NCBI GenBank assembly: GCA_937923325.1
Contig: CAKZUQ010000048.1
Span: 1-59,038, forward strand
Length of the DNA stretch: 59,038 bases
Source of the DNA: an uncultured Bacteriovoracaceae bacterium
GTDB lineage: Bacteria > Bdellovibrionota > Bacteriovoracia > Bacteriovoracales > Bacteriovoracaceae
Direction of reading: 5' to 3'
Below the pieces are notes generated by a model. It was not told the origin of the DNA, ran no database searches, and worked only from the letters and a program-made list of their open reading frames with translations. The translations under genes and the position numbers were made by a program. Positions 34,508-43,529 of the stretch are shown one piece after another (the first letter of the stretch is position 1; each line of letters begins with the position of its first letter).

Positions 34508-35704
34508 TTATAAGTCTAAAATCATTTTAGCTGGGTCTTCTAATAATTCTTTAACAGTCTTTAAGAAACCAACAGAGTCTTTACCATCAATAACTCTATG
34601 GTCATAAGAAAGAGCTATGTACATAATAGGTCTTATTTTAATCTCACCGTTAACAACCCATGGTCTTTGTACAATATTATGCATTCCTAAGATTGCTGAT
34701 TGTGGCATATTTAAAATTGGAGTTGATAACATTGAACCAAATACTCCACCATTTGTTATAGTGAATGTTCCACCTGTCATTTCATCGATAGTTATCTTTC
34801 CATCTCTTGCTTTACCTGCAAGTCTTTTTATCTCTAACTCAATTTGAGCTAAACTCATGTTCTCTGAGTTTCTAACAACTGGAACAACTAGTCCTTTGTC
34901 ACTTGAAACAGCAATTCCCATATCAACATATTTTGGAATAACTAATTCTTCTCCATCTATTTGCGCATTTACAAGAGGGTGTTTTCTCATTGCAATTGTA
35001 CATGCTTTAGTGAATAGAGACATAAAACCAAGTTTTACACCGTGAGCTTTTACAAACTCATCCTGATATTTTTTTCTCATATCCATTAACGGCTGCATGT
35101 CGACTTCATTAAATGTAGTTAACATGGCCGTTGTGTTTTTAGCTTCCGTTAACTTTCTAGCTATAGTCTTTCTTAGTCTAGACATTTTTTGTCTATCGAT
35201 ATCTCTTGAACCTGCAACCATGATAGGTGAGGCAGATTCTTGTTTCTTAGAACTTGTAGACTTTTGAGGTGCACTTGCATTAAGTGCATCTTCTTTTGTT
35301 ATTCTTCCATCTTTTCCTGTTCCACTAACACTTGAAGGACTAATACCTTTTTCAGAAAGTATTTTGTTTGCTGCTGGTGAAGGATGATTTATATTTTTTG
35401 AAGATATTGGCTGCTCTGTTGCAACTTCTGTTTTTGGCTCTTCTTTTTTTGGAGATACTTTTGGTTTTTCCCCAGGCTCTAAAGTCGCGATTACGGCCCC
35501 TACTTTTACATCTTCACCTTCTTCGGCTTTGATTCTTAGGATTCCTTCTCCGTCAGCAGGTAGCTCCATGTTGGCCTTGTCAGTTTCAAGTTCACAAATT
35601 AAGTCTCCAGACTCAATATAATCACCATCTTCTTTTAACCAAGCTGCAAGTGTCGCTTCTGTTACTGATTCACCGGCTTGAGGTACTTTAATTTCAATTG
35701 CCAT
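34508..35704 (-). CDS. sucB: 2-oxoglutarate dehydrogenase E2 (dihydrolipoyl succinyltransferase)
   Basis: 398 residues. Residues 1-80 form the lipoyl domain ([14 protein letters not shown], lipoylated K43). A Pro/Lys/Ser-rich linker leads to the E3/E1-binding peripheral domain ([13 protein letters not shown], about 105-140), then the acyltransferase core to the end with [16 protein letters not shown], the catalytic His motif. Transfers succinyl groups from SucA to CoA in the TCA cycle. AAGGAAA precedes the ATG. 14 bp separate it from sucA, so it is cotranscribed. Length and domain order are normal. Confidence 0.95.
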   Translation of the reverse strand: MAIEIKVPQAGESVTEATLAAWLKEDGDYIESGDLICELETDKANMELPADGEGILRIKAEEGEDVKVGAVIATLEPGEKPKVSPKKEEPKTEVATEQPISSKNINHPSPAANKILSEKGISPSSVSGTGKDGRITKEDALNASAPQKSTSSKKQESASPIMVAGSRDIDRQKMSRLRKTIARKLTEAKNTTAMLTTFNEVDMQPLMDMRKKYQDEFVKAHGVKLGFMSLFTKACTIAMRKHPLVNAQIDGEELVIPKYVDMGIAVSSDKGLVVPVVRNSENMSLAQIELEIKRLAGKARDGKITIDEMTGGTFTITNGGVFGSMLSTPILNMPQSAILGMHNIVQRPWVVNGEIKIRPIMYIALSYDHRVIDGKDSVGFLKTVKELLEDPAKMILDL

Positions 35705-35718
35705 TTTCTTTTCCTTAT

Positions 35719-38436
35719 TTATTTTTTAAAACTTTCTTTTATTAAACTTTCTTGTTCTTTTTTGTGGTTTGCTGCATATCCTGTGGCTGGAGTTGCGCTA
35801 ATCGGTCTTGCAATCAAGTCAAAGTCCTTGAATGTCTCAAATTCTCTAGTTATTAAATGTTCCCAGTAACCCATATTCATTGGCTCTTCTTGAACAAAGA
35901 AAAATTCAGCACCTTTGTATGAGTCTTTCATTGCTTTAAACTGTTTCTTAGCAAAAGGATATATTTGTTCAAGTCTAACAATGGCAATATCTTTTACTTT
36001 GTTTTCTTGTCTGTAAGCTTCTAGTTCGTAATACATCTTTCCTGTACAAACTAAGACTCTCTTAACTTTCTTTTTATCGATACTAGAATCATCTATTATT
36101 TCTTGAAACGAGCCTTTTGTTAAATCAGATACACTTGAAGTACACTCAGGATGTCTTAAAAGTGACTTTGGAGAAAATACTACTAGTGGTTTTCTAAACT
36201 CCCACGCCTGCTGTCTTCTTAAGGCATGGAAAAGATTTGCTGGTGTAGAGCAGTTAATTACGGCCATATTGTCTTCAGCACATAACTGTAAGTATCTTTC
36301 TGGTCTACAAGATGAATGCTCAGGTCCTTGACCTTCGTATCCGTGAGGTAGAAGCATTGTAATCCCACTCATTCTTTCCCATTTCGTTTCACCTGAAGAG
36401 ATAAACTGGTCAACTACAACTTGAGCTGTATTTGAGAAGTCTCCAAATTGAGCTTCCCATATATTTAAACTTTTTGGACTTGCTTGAGAGTATCCATATT
36501 CAAATGCTAATACGGCATATTCAGAAAGGTGAGAGTTATAAATTTTTAAATCTCCTTGACCTTCTTTTAAATGCATCAAAGCGCAGTATGGCTGATTTGT
36601 ATTTTCATCAAATAGCTTTGCATGTCTGTGAGAGAATGTTCCTCTGATCACATCTTGACCCGTAAATCTTACGTTATTGCCTTCAAGTAAAAGAGATCCA
36701 TAGGCCAAAAGTTCACCTAGTGCCCAGTCTAGTTTATCTTCTTTGAAATTTTTAAGCCTTGTCTCAATGATTCTTCTCGCTTTTTTTAATGGTGAAAAAT
36801 TATCAGGAGTTGTAGCTAGCTTATTAATAATAAGTTCTAAATCTTTTTTAGATACACCTGTTTTTGGAGACTTTTCAAAATCCACTGGATTTGACCACCT
36901 TAAGTCTAACCATTCAGTGTGGGGTCCTTTTACTTTTTTAGGAGCTTTCTTTTCTCTAACTGATTCAAGTTTCTCACTAAGAGAAGCCGTGAATTCTTTT
37001 TGCATTTCTTTTGCTAGGTCTTTATTTATAGAACCTCTTTCTATTAGAAAGTCGATATATAGCTCTCTAGGATTTTTAGTCTTTTTAATTAGACCGTATA
37101 GGTGAGGCTGAGTGAATTTCGGTTCATCACCTTCGTTGTGTCCATGCTTTCTGTAGCAAACCATGTCTACAAAAATATCAGTCTTAAATTTTTGTCTATA
37201 TTCCATTGCAAATTCCATTGCATAAACTACAGACTCAGGATCATCTCCATTTACATGTAGTATAGGAGCTTCAATCGTTCTAGCAATAGATGTACAGTAG
37301 TGAGATGATCTTGCATCTTGCCAGTCTGTTGTAAATCCAATTTGATTATTTATTACAAAGTGAATAGCTCCACCGCATTCATAAGCCGGAAGCTTTGTCA
37401 TTTGCAGTGATTCATATACTATCCCTTGTCCAGCTACGGCCGCATCACCATGAATTATAACAGGTGTTACGCTCGAGAAATCCTTGTTGTATCTAACGTC
37501 AGCTTGAGCTCTTGCATATCCAAGTGCAACTGGACCAACTGTCTCTAGATGAGAAGGGTTATGCATTATTTTTAAATATGCGTCTTTTCCATTTGCTGTT
37601 TTTTGTATAGAAGAAAATCCTTGGTGATATTTTACATCTCCACCACCAGTATGTTGTTCGTCACCACCTGGTTCAAATTCTTTAAATATAAACTCATATG
37701 ACTTACCAATTGTATTTGCTAAAACATTTAGTCTACCTCTATGGGCCATACCAAAAACAAATTCTTTAACACCAAGATCAGCTCCTTTATTTATTAAAGC
37801 ATCTAAACCTGGAATTGTACTTTCTCCACCTTCAAGAGAGAATCTTTTTTGACCTACGTATTTAGATTGAAGGAAGTCTTCAAAAACTTGTGCTTGATTA
37901 AGTTTGTGTAGAATTCTTTTTTTCTTATCAGCAGGAAGATCAATTGTATGAGCTTCTTTTTCAAACTTTTCTTTTACCCATCTTCTAACTTCTGTATTGT
38001 TAGAGTGCATATACTCAATACCAATTTTGTAGCAGTAAATTCTTTTTAGGTGAGTAACAATATCTTCAAGTGTTGCATTATCTAATCCAATGAACTTTGA
38101 ACATTCAAAAGTAGATTTAAGATCAGCATCAGATAAGTTGTAATCTGCAAGGTCTAGCTTTGCCATTCTATCTTTTCTATCTCTGATTGGATTTGTATCA
38201 GCTAGTAGGTGACCTCTTGATCTGAATGATTGGATGAGTCTAAATACATTGAATTCTTTGTTTAGTTGATCGTTATTTACTGATCCACCTTCATCAAACT
38301 TATACTCAAATCCTTTAAAGAACATTTTCCACGACTCATCTACGGAATCAGGATCTTGTTTAAAATTTTGGTAAAGGTTGTCGATGTATTCAGAATCTGA
38401 ACTAGTTAGGTGCGAGTTGTCTTTTTGCATTGTCAC
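35719..38436 (-). CDS. sucA: 2-oxoglutarate dehydrogenase E1
   Basis: 905 residues (E. coli 933). [15 protein letters not shown] (from about residue 227) and [12 protein letters not shown] (about 330) are E1 thiamine-diphosphate and Mg sites, followed by NNQIGFTT; the transketolase pyrimidine and C-terminal domains complete the chain, ending in MNMGYWEHL near the C-terminus. Decarboxylates 2-oxoglutarate and succinylates SucB. GTG at 38436 has AAGG at 6 bases; ATG two codons later is also possible. First gene of the operon, with an FNR-type palindrome at 38568-38581 in its upstream region. Confidence 0.95.
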   Translation of the reverse strand: MTMQKDNSHLTSSDSEYIDNLYQNFKQDPDSVDESWKMFFKGFEYKFDEGGSVNNDQLNKEFNVFRLIQSFRSRGHLLADTNPIRDRKDRMAKLDLADYNLSDADLKSTFECSKFIGLDNATLEDIVTHLKRIYCYKIGIEYMHSNNTEVRRWVKEKFEKEAHTIDLPADKKKRILHKLNQAQVFEDFLQSKYVGQKRFSLEGGESTIPGLDALINKGADLGVKEFVFGMAHRGRLNVLANTIGKSYEFIFKEFEPGGDEQHTGGGDVKYHQGFSSIQKTANGKDAYLKIMHNPSHLETVGPVALGYARAQADVRYNKDFSSVTPVIIHGDAAVAGQGIVYESLQMTKLPAYECGGAIHFVINNQIGFTTDWQDARSSHYCTSIARTIEAPILHVNGDDPESVVYAMEFAMEYRQKFKTDIFVDMVCYRKHGHNEGDEPKFTQPHLYGLIKKTKNPRELYIDFLIERGSINKDLAKEMQKEFTASLSEKLESVREKKAPKKVKGPHTEWLDLRWSNPVDFEKSPKTGVSKKDLELIINKLATTPDNFSPLKKARRIIETRLKNFKEDKLDWALGELLAYGSLLLEGNNVRFTGQDVIRGTFSHRHAKLFDENTNQPYCALMHLKEGQGDLKIYNSHLSEYAVLAFEYGYSQASPKSLNIWEAQFGDFSNTAQVVVDQFISSGETKWERMSGITMLLPHGYEGQGPEHSSCRPERYLQLCAEDNMAVINCSTPANLFHALRRQQAWEFRKPLVVFSPKSLLRHPECTSSVSDLTKGSFQEIIDDSSIDKKKVKRVLVCTGKMYYELEAYRQENKVKDIAIVRLEQIYPFAKKQFKAMKDSYKGAEFFFVQEEPMNMGYWEHLITREFETFKDFDLIARPISATPATGYAANHKKEQESLIKESFKK

Positions 38437-38567
38437 GTTTTGCCTTTTTTACAGTTTTAAATGTGCGTTAAGTTAGCTAAATTATAAGCTTTTAAGCTCT
38501 AATCGACAATTAATAAAAATCTGCCGATGTTTAAGTGTTGTCTTTTGGTCAGGTATTAAGGGTTAAT

Positions 38568-38581
38568 TTGATCTAGATCAA
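38568..38581. promoter_or_regulatory. Perfect FNR/CRP-family palindrome upstream of sucA
   Basis: TTGATCTAGATCAA matches TTGAT-N4-ATCAA exactly, the FNR-type consensus. It lies 132 bp upstream of sucA and 109 bp upstream of the divergent DUF2489 gene. Oxygen or redox control of the TCA operon is the natural inference. Confidence 0.6.
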
Positions 38582-38689
38582 AAAATATAGTTATAGAGTT
38601 ACATTTAGCGCTTATACAACTTCTTATATTATGGATTATTTCTTTTTCATTTTACTTATTCTTTACTATCCTAGTTTGAGTTTATTGAA

Positions 38690-39139
38690 ATGTTAGGAGT
38701 TATCTTGAGTACAATGCTATTATTTTCTTTATTAGGTTTAATCGTCTTAGGTTTAAGTATTTATCTTGGAGTTTTGTATTCTAGGTTAAAAGATCAAGAG
38801 AAGAGATTAGCTGCTGAAAAGGCAAGAATTACTAAAGAAGTAGAAGAGCATAAAAATAGTATCGTTATGATTTCAAAAGCTACTCTTCAAGGCCAATGCG
38901 ATCCGGCTGAATCATGCATAAGGATATATAATCTTTTAAACTTTATACAACTAGAAGATGTCTATGCAGTTACTGCTGAATACTTTAAAGAGGTAGATGA
39001 GTTGTCTGTTTTAGGGGCACGCAAAAGCCTAAGTGCACGAGATGCTTTTGATGAAGATAAAATTAGATTCAAATCAGAAGATAAATTCAAAGAGTCTTAC
39101 TTTGAAGAACTTAATAAAATCATAGCAGATTTGTCATAA
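38690..39139 (+). CDS. DUF2489-like membrane-anchored protein
   Basis: 149 residues. A hydrophobic N-terminal helix (LLGLIVLGLSIYLGVLY) is followed by a charged coiled coil (KDQEKRLAAEKARITKEVEE), then a small domain with LQGQCDPAESCIRIYNLLNF, which matches the QGQC-x-x-(S/A)E-x-CIR signature of DUF2489. Predicted inner-membrane anchor with a cytosolic domain; function unknown. ATG at 38690 is used; TTG at 38705 or ATG at 38714, which follow AGGAG at 38694, would shorten it slightly. Divergent from sucA. Confidence 0.72.
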   Translation: MLGVILSTMLLFSLLGLIVLGLSIYLGVLYSRLKDQEKRLAAEKARITKEVEEHKNSIVMISKATLQGQCDPAESCIRIYNLLNFIQLEDVYAVTAEYFKEVDELSVLGARKSLSARDAFDEDKIRFKSEDKFKESYFEELNKIIADLS

Positions 39140-39265
39140 AAGTACTTTTTCATTGGTCATAGTTTAAATACGTTTAGCTAAAACTCTAATAATTTCAAGC
39201 CTTTGTGAAATATATCTCATTTTTAATTATTGCATTCCTTTAGATTCCTATGTGTAGATTTATTT

Positions 39266-39297
39266 AAAGGTATGTGCTATTATTAGCACGTGCCTTT
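39266..39297. promoter_or_regulatory. Palindromic operator of the toxin-antitoxin pair
   Basis: GTGCTA-TTAT-TAGCAC (39274-39289) is flanked by AAAGG and CCTTT at equal distance (39266-39270, 39293-39297), giving a nested 32-bp dyad ending 12 bp before the toxin ATG. TTGCAT at about 39230 could be a -35. Placement fits repression by the XRE antitoxin. Confidence 0.6.
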
Positions 39298-39309
39298 CTA
39301 AGGGAAGAT

Positions 39310-39642
39310 ATGAAAACCATAAAGTGGAATCATCAGGCAAGACTATTTGTGAGATCATTGAGCCTAGAAACTAGAAAAGAAGTTGGTGCATTGATCATGG
39401 TTTTGCAGTCTGGTGAGTTATTAGGCGAGCCTCAATCGAAGCCAATGAGAGTAATTCACAAGAATGCTTATGAAATAAGGGTTGGAGATAATAATGGTCA
39501 ATATAGAATTATTTATGTTGCTGTTTTAAAAGGAGTAATTATTATCCCACACGCATTTATGAAAAAAACTCAAAAGACACCTAAAAAAGAAATAAGCCTA
39601 TCTATAAAAAGGTTAAAGGATATCTTAAATGAAAGTAAGTAA
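39310..39642 (+). CDS. HigB/RelE-superfamily toxin (Gp49-like)
   Basis: 110 residues from the ATG at 39310, which follows AGGGAAG. The sequence fits the phage-derived Gp49/HigB family: LVVLQSGELLGEPQSKPM-like loop (L-x-x-G-x-x-LG-x-P-x-x-K), then YEIRVGDNNGQYRIIYV and IIIPHAFMKKTQKTPKKEI, the HAFxKKxQKTP signature that contributes the basic RNA-cleaving residues. Such toxins cut mRNA on the ribosome. The toxin gene precedes the antitoxin gene and overlaps it by 14 bp, the higBA order. Upstream is a strong dyad operator. Confidence 0.86.
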   Translation: MKTIKWNHQARLFVRSLSLETRKEVGALIMVLQSGELLGEPQSKPMRVIHKNAYEIRVGDNNGQYRIIYVAVLKGVIIIPHAFMKKTQKTPKKEISLSIKRLKDILNESK

Positions 39643-39907
39643 AAGCGTAAGAGATTTAGCTAAAGATCTAGAGCTAAATATTGTTGATGCCTATATTATG
39701 TCATTAAAGTCAGAGCTCTATATTAGGTGCTCAAAAGAAATTAAAAAGTCAGAGCTAACTCATGAAGAAATATCCAAAAGAACTGGAACATCTAGAGCCA
39801 GAATTTCTAGACTGGCAAACATGGGAGAAAATAGCGTATCTCTTGAAATACTTATTAAGATAATAGCAACTCTCGAGAGCAAGTCTCCAATTCAGATAGT
39901 TGCTTAG
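39629..39907 (+). CDS. XRE-family antitoxin (HigA-like)
   Basis: 92 residues. The C-terminal two thirds form a helix-turn-helix (SELTHEEISKRTGTSRARISRLANMGENSVSLEILIKII in pieces), the HTH_37/XRE type paired with Gp49-like toxins. The N-terminal helix (DLAKDLELNIVDAYIMSLKSEL) would neutralise the toxin. It should bind the palindrome at 39266-39297 and repress the pair, with conditional cooperativity likely. Starts inside the toxin gene, so is translationally coupled. Confidence 0.86.
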   Translation: MKVSKSVRDLAKDLELNIVDAYIMSLKSELYIRCSKEIKKSELTHEEISKRTGTSRARISRLANMGENSVSLEILIKIIATLESKSPIQIVA

Positions 39908-39911
39908 TTTG

Positions 39912-39942
39912 AAATACCTGTAGCATATAGCTACAAGTATTT
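39912..39942 (-). terminator. Terminator between antitoxin and lipoprotein genes
   Basis: AAATAC-x-TGTAGC and GCTACA-x-GTATTT with a 5-base loop. Read on the minus strand the internal mismatch becomes a U-G pair, so it better serves the minus-strand lipoprotein gene. Confidence 0.6.
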
Positions 39943-39950
39943 TATATTTG

Positions 39951-41339
39951 TTAATTAGAGAGATTTGGAACGCATCCAATTCTTTTATCATCAGGAACAT
40001 CTGCTGGATTTGTAACACCAGAAGGTTCTTGTATAGTGTATACAACTTGATGAGACTTTTTAACAAGAGGAGTCTCTTCACTTATTGGCCAGTAGAATTG
40101 AATCTTTTTACCTTTAATGTCAGAGTCTGTAGGCGCTACTTCTTGATTGTTTTCATTTAGATAAAACCAAGCATTTTGTACATCTTTTTTCGTAATAAAA
40201 ATATAGTTATCGTCTTGATCTTGTTGTTTTGCATAATACAGTGGTTGAGTATCGTAAACGATAACTTCTCTTAGTGTTTTCATTAATGGGTCAGCGTCTA
40301 CAGCGTAGTAGTGTTCTTTCGTAGGGCAGTACCATTCTTTAGATTCAGAGCTTTGAAAGTTTTTCATCATGTAACCTAATAAAGTCGTGTTAGCTTCTGA
40401 GGCTTTGATTGGATCACTAAAATAGTTAAACTGATTAAATAACTTTATGGTTGTGCCAATATTTAAACCTGAAATTTCTTCATATAAATTAGTTATAATT
40501 TCATCGATAAATAATGTGTCTGAATGTGAATTTCCATTTTGATCAACATATCTTGAAAATCGAAGATCACCTTTTCTCCAAAGTAATAGGTGACCGGCCC
40601 TATTATCTAGTAAAGGTGTAGAGTTTGTTAATTCTCCAGTCGAGTCATGACAAAATATATCTGAAAAAGTAGTGCTGATAGAAGTATCCGGCGTACTTTC
40701 TATATCATAATAAAAGTATCTTTTGTTTGGATTATTAATATCGTAATCCGTGATTTTTATACATGCATATTGAGAAATTGGCTCAACTGTTAATGGAATA
40801 TTTAATCCCATAGGGTCAATTGGACCAGTACGTATCGAAATATCTTTATAGTCAGATACTTCTTGAGATGAAACTTCTCTTATCTCAAAAAAGTAAGGAG
40901 TATTTTTTGCTAACATTGAGATATTTAGATCTTTAATGCTATTTTCATGAATATTGTGGTTTGAATCAATTGGTATTATTGTTTCTAAATTGTCATATTT
41001 ATTTGTAAAAACTAGCTCACAATCTGGGTTTGCAGTTTCCTGACTTTCACCTGTATGAGGGTTAGTTAAGTTTTCTGTACACCATCCTTTAAGGTTTTTG
41101 AATTGTGAATTTTGAAGTTCTTCTCCAACAGTTACGTCTAGTGATAGTAATACTCTGTTGTCGTCTTTGTCTTGCTCGGAGCACTTATTTTGACAACTTG
41201 TATTTATATTTACAACTTGTCCATTTTGGCAGGCACAGTAATCATCTTGAATAAAAATTTGCCCAGCTGGTCTTGAGGAAGGAATTTCTTCACAGGCAAT
41301 AAATAAAAATGTAAAGCAGACAAAGAGCATTTGTTTCAT
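39951..41339 (-). CDS. Hypothetical lipoprotein
   Basis: 462 residues with a lipoprotein signal peptide (MKQMLFVCFTFLFIAC, lipidated C16). The start of the mature chain is cysteine-rich (DDYCACQNG, TSCQNKCSEQ), followed by several beta-rich segments and further cysteines (GWCTEN, DCELVF, YACIKI, IFCHDS, EWYCPT, GCVPN), probably disulfide-linked in the periplasm or on the surface. I recognise no domain. AAAGGA precedes the ATG and it is monocistronic. Large, poorly conserved lipoproteins of this style are frequent in predatory Bdellovibrionota. Confidence 0.7.
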   Translation of the reverse strand: MKQMLFVCFTFLFIACEEIPSSRPAGQIFIQDDYCACQNGQVVNINTSCQNKCSEQDKDDNRVLLSLDVTVGEELQNSQFKNLKGWCTENLTNPHTGESQETANPDCELVFTNKYDNLETIIPIDSNHNIHENSIKDLNISMLAKNTPYFFEIREVSSQEVSDYKDISIRTGPIDPMGLNIPLTVEPISQYACIKITDYDINNPNKRYFYYDIESTPDTSISTTFSDIFCHDSTGELTNSTPLLDNRAGHLLLWRKGDLRFSRYVDQNGNSHSDTLFIDEIITNLYEEISGLNIGTTIKLFNQFNYFSDPIKASEANTTLLGYMMKNFQSSESKEWYCPTKEHYYAVDADPLMKTLREVIVYDTQPLYYAKQQDQDDNYIFITKKDVQNAWFYLNENNQEVAPTDSDIKGKKIQFYWPISEETPLVKKSHQVVYTIQEPSGVTNPADVPDDKRIGCVPNLSN

Positions 41340-41422
41340 ACTTGATCCTTTTGTATTGGTTATTTTCTAATTTTATTTTTGTAGAGAGTTTTTGTAAACG
41401 TGGTAAATTTTTTAGTGAATCA

Positions 41423-41515
41423 ATGACTTTATTTGAGCAAATTAAAGCTATTGCAGTAATATCATATATAACTTTAGTTTTTCTGATTGTTTTATTCTTG
41501 AGTCGTATTAATTAA
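41423..41515 (+). CDS. Possible 30-residue membrane micro-protein
   Basis: ATG at 41423 to TAA at 41513-41515, in the gap between two minus-strand genes. MTLFEQIKAIAVISYITLVF is followed by more hydrophobic residues, a single membrane helix ending SRIN. No Shine-Dalgarno or terminator is evident, so it may be chance. Confidence 0.25.
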   Translation: MTLFEQIKAIAVISYITLVFLIVLFLSRIN

Positions 41516-41520
41516 AAAAC

Positions 41521-42048
41521 TTAAACTTTGCATTGGTTGAGTTCGTTTTCATATTTATCAAAGAATTCTTGTAATTTTAATCTTAGTTCTTCGACAATTT
41601 GACGTCTTTCTCTTAAAGATATATTTATTTGCTTTATATCGTTTCTTTTGAAGTTGAAGTCAGCAAAAGCATCTTTATTGATGTTTCTCATGTCATCAAT
41701 AAGGTCATTTCTTTCATTCATTATTTGTATATTGCAAAAAGAAGTATAGTCGGATAGTACTTCTATCCATACACTAAATTCTCCAAAGTCATTTGGAGGT
41801 GTGTGGGAAATATGAATTTTTATAAAGTTTATAATATTATTTAAATTGTTTTTTATTTTATATGGATGCTTAAAAAACTGTCTAAATATTTCTAAATATA
41901 ACATATATGGTTTTTTTGAAAAATTTTGATCAATCTCAGATATAGAAAGATTTTGAGTTCTTTGATTTGTATATAAGTATTTATTAGATTGAATTGTAAA
42001 TAGACATTTGGTGGTAAGAGCTTTTTCTAAAGAATTAAAATTTAACAC
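41521..42048 (-). CDS. Hypothetical protein, C-terminal part of a frame-broken gene
   Basis: 175 residues from a GTG at 42048, but the same frame is open to about 42218 and the protein-like sequence continues upstream without interruption (KSFTSSFQQEKFHKL, IKECTTAIRTHI). It meets the upstream membrane-anchored frame at an A8 run (42220-42227). Removing one A would join them into one protein of about 275 residues with a single N-terminal membrane helix. The chain is lysine-, asparagine- and isoleucine-rich and helical, with a C-terminal amphipathic helix (RRQIVEELRLKLQEFFDKYE). No family recognised. Confidence 0.55.
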   Translation of the reverse strand: MLNFNSLEKALTTKCLFTIQSNKYLYTNQRTQNLSISEIDQNFSKKPYMLYLEIFRQFFKHPYKIKNNLNNIINFIKIHISHTPPNDFGEFSVWIEVLSDYTSFCNIQIMNERNDLIDDMRNINKDAFADFNFKRNDIKQINISLRERRQIVEELRLKLQEFFDKYENELNQCKV

Positions 42049-42139
42049 TGTAATTTTACCGTCTTTTTTAGATCGAGTGATATGAGTTCTAATAGCAGTA
42101 GTGCATTCTTTAATTCTAATATCATCAATAATTTTTAAT

Positions 42140-42349
42140 TTATGAAATTTTTCTTGTTGAAAAGAAGATGTAAAAGATTTTCTTTTTATAGTTTCTTGTG
42201 TTTGTCTTTTGTGAATTCCTTTTTTTTACCTCTTTCTTTGTGTTTTTGACATCTTTTGTTGAATTTATTGTTTTATTATTCAAGAGTCTACTTAAAAAAA
42301 GAAAGGTAAGTATAAGTAGAAAAATTAATACTGTTTTCTTCTTAGTCAT
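42140..42349 (-). CDS. Membrane-anchored N-terminal part of a frame-broken gene
   Basis: 69 residues. MTKKKTVLIFLLILTFLFLS is an N-terminal membrane anchor, then a lysine-rich segment to EVKKRNSQ. At the A8 run the frame departs from the downstream open frame; the tail beyond is low-complexity and probably not native. One base deletion restores the long protein ending at 41521. Transcriptional slippage on A8 could do the same. Starts 3 bp after the DUF2799 gene, so same operon. Confidence 0.45.
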   Translation of the reverse strand: MTKKKTVLIFLLILTFLFLSRLLNNKTINSTKDVKNTKKEVKKRNSQKTNTRNYKKKIFYIFFSTRKIS

Positions 42350-42352
42350 GAC

Positions 42353-42949
42353 TTAGTTTTCACTACATACATCCACACTCACATAATCAGAATATTCAGT
42401 CCAGTCTGAAACTGAGCTGCAATCTGTTTCATATGTACAGTCTGAATCATCTGAACATTCTTTGCCAGATTTATCACATCTGTTAAACGAGCAACTATTA
42501 CTTACTTCACAGTCTGAAGAAAAAGTACACTCTTTACCGCCATTGTCTTCAATGAGAGTTTTTTTAAGCTCTTCTATAGCTTTTTCTTTAGAGTATTCTA
42601 AAAAGGCTTTGTCATAGGCAGTTTTAAATGATGGGTTTAGTTCTTCACAGAAAATATGTTTTGAATCTCCTGATTCTCCTCGCGATCTACCTGTTTCTTT
42701 TGTGCAATAAGTTTTTAGTCCAACTTTATATCCCTTTAGGTATTGAGAGACTTTAATTTTTAAATTGTGTTTAGAGCAACTTTTTTCGTGTTCAGAGGTA
42801 AGTGGTTCTTTTTCTCCTGAATTAGCATCTTTAATTCCTAGCTCAAACCAATCTACACTCATGCATTCTTTTTTAGATAAAGTACTACATGAGCTGATCA
42901 TTATGCTTACGGCCGTTAGGAAAAATAAAGGTACAAATACTTTTCTCAA
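42353..42949 (-). CDS. DUF2799-like lipoprotein with Cys-rich C-terminus
   Basis: 198 residues, lipoprotein signal peptide ending SIMISSC (C21). ECMSVDWFELGIKDANSGE and YLKGYKVGLKTYC match the DUF2799 pattern (C-x-x-x-DW-x-x-x-G, then Y-x-x-GY-x-x-GL-x-x-YC). The C-terminal 60 residues add many cysteines (KECTFSSDCEVSNSC, RCDKSGKECSDDSDC) that look like a small disulfide-rich module not usual in the family. Start is TTG at 42949; no ATG fits the signal peptide. Sits directly after the fumarase beta gene. Confidence 0.72.
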   Translation of the reverse strand: MRKVFVPLFFLTAVSIMISSCSTLSKKECMSVDWFELGIKDANSGEKEPLTSEHEKSCSKHNLKIKVSQYLKGYKVGLKTYCTKETGRSRGESGDSKHIFCEELNPSFKTAYDKAFLEYSKEKAIEELKKTLIEDNGGKECTFSSDCEVSNSCSFNRCDKSGKECSDDSDCTYETDCSSVSDWTEYSDYVSVDVCSEN

Positions 42950-42952
42950 GGT

Positions 42953-43516
42953 TTAAAGTTCTTTATTGAGGATTGCTTTGGAATCGTCATTAACCTTTGA
43001 GTGTAGTGAGTTTCCATGAGAGTCCATTGTAACAACAACAGGGAAGTCTTCAACTGTCATTTCCCAGATAGCTTCAGGTGATCCTAAGTCTTTCCAATAA
43101 ACGTCATCAATTGAAACTATTTTCTCTGCTAAGACTTGTGCAGCTCCACCAATTGCATGAAAGTATACACACCCATAGTCTTTACAGCCCTTTAAAGTTT
43201 TAGGTCCCATTCCGCCTTTACCGATAACTCCAACAATTCCATAATCTCTCATTACTTCCCACTGGTATGGCTCCTCTCGGATACTTGTTGTTGGTCCAGC
43301 GGCTTTCACTGTGTATTTACCTTTATCTTCAACGATAACTGGACCGCAGTGATAGATAATTTGATTTTTCAAGTCAACCGGTGGTTTCGTTCCATTATGA
43401 ATTCTGTGGTGAACAGCATCTCTACCTGTATACATCTTTCCAGATATAAGAACCATATCTCCAACTTTGAGTTTTTTTATTTCTTTTTTATCAAAAGGGT
43501 ATTGTAGTTTTATCAT
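42953..43516 (-). CDS. Fumarate hydratase class I, beta subunit
   Basis: 187 residues. MVLISGKMYTGRDAVHHRI, GPTTSIREEPY and VIGKGGMGPKTL are conserved motifs of the class I fumarase/TtdB beta subunit (the beta domain lies C-terminal in single-chain FumA). With the alpha subunit it hydrates fumarate to malate. AAGGAA precedes the ATG; 13 bp from the alpha gene. L(+)-tartrate dehydratase beta is similar, but the context with TCA enzymes favours fumarase. Confidence 0.85.
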   Translation of the reverse strand: MIKLQYPFDKKEIKKLKVGDMVLISGKMYTGRDAVHHRIHNGTKPPVDLKNQIIYHCGPVIVEDKGKYTVKAAGPTTSIREEPYQWEVMRDYGIVGVIGKGGMGPKTLKGCKDYGCVYFHAIGGAAQVLAEKIVSIDDVYWKDLGSPEAIWEMTVEDFPVVVTMDSHGNSLHSKVNDDSKAILNKEL

Positions 43517-43529
43517 TTTTATTTATTCC

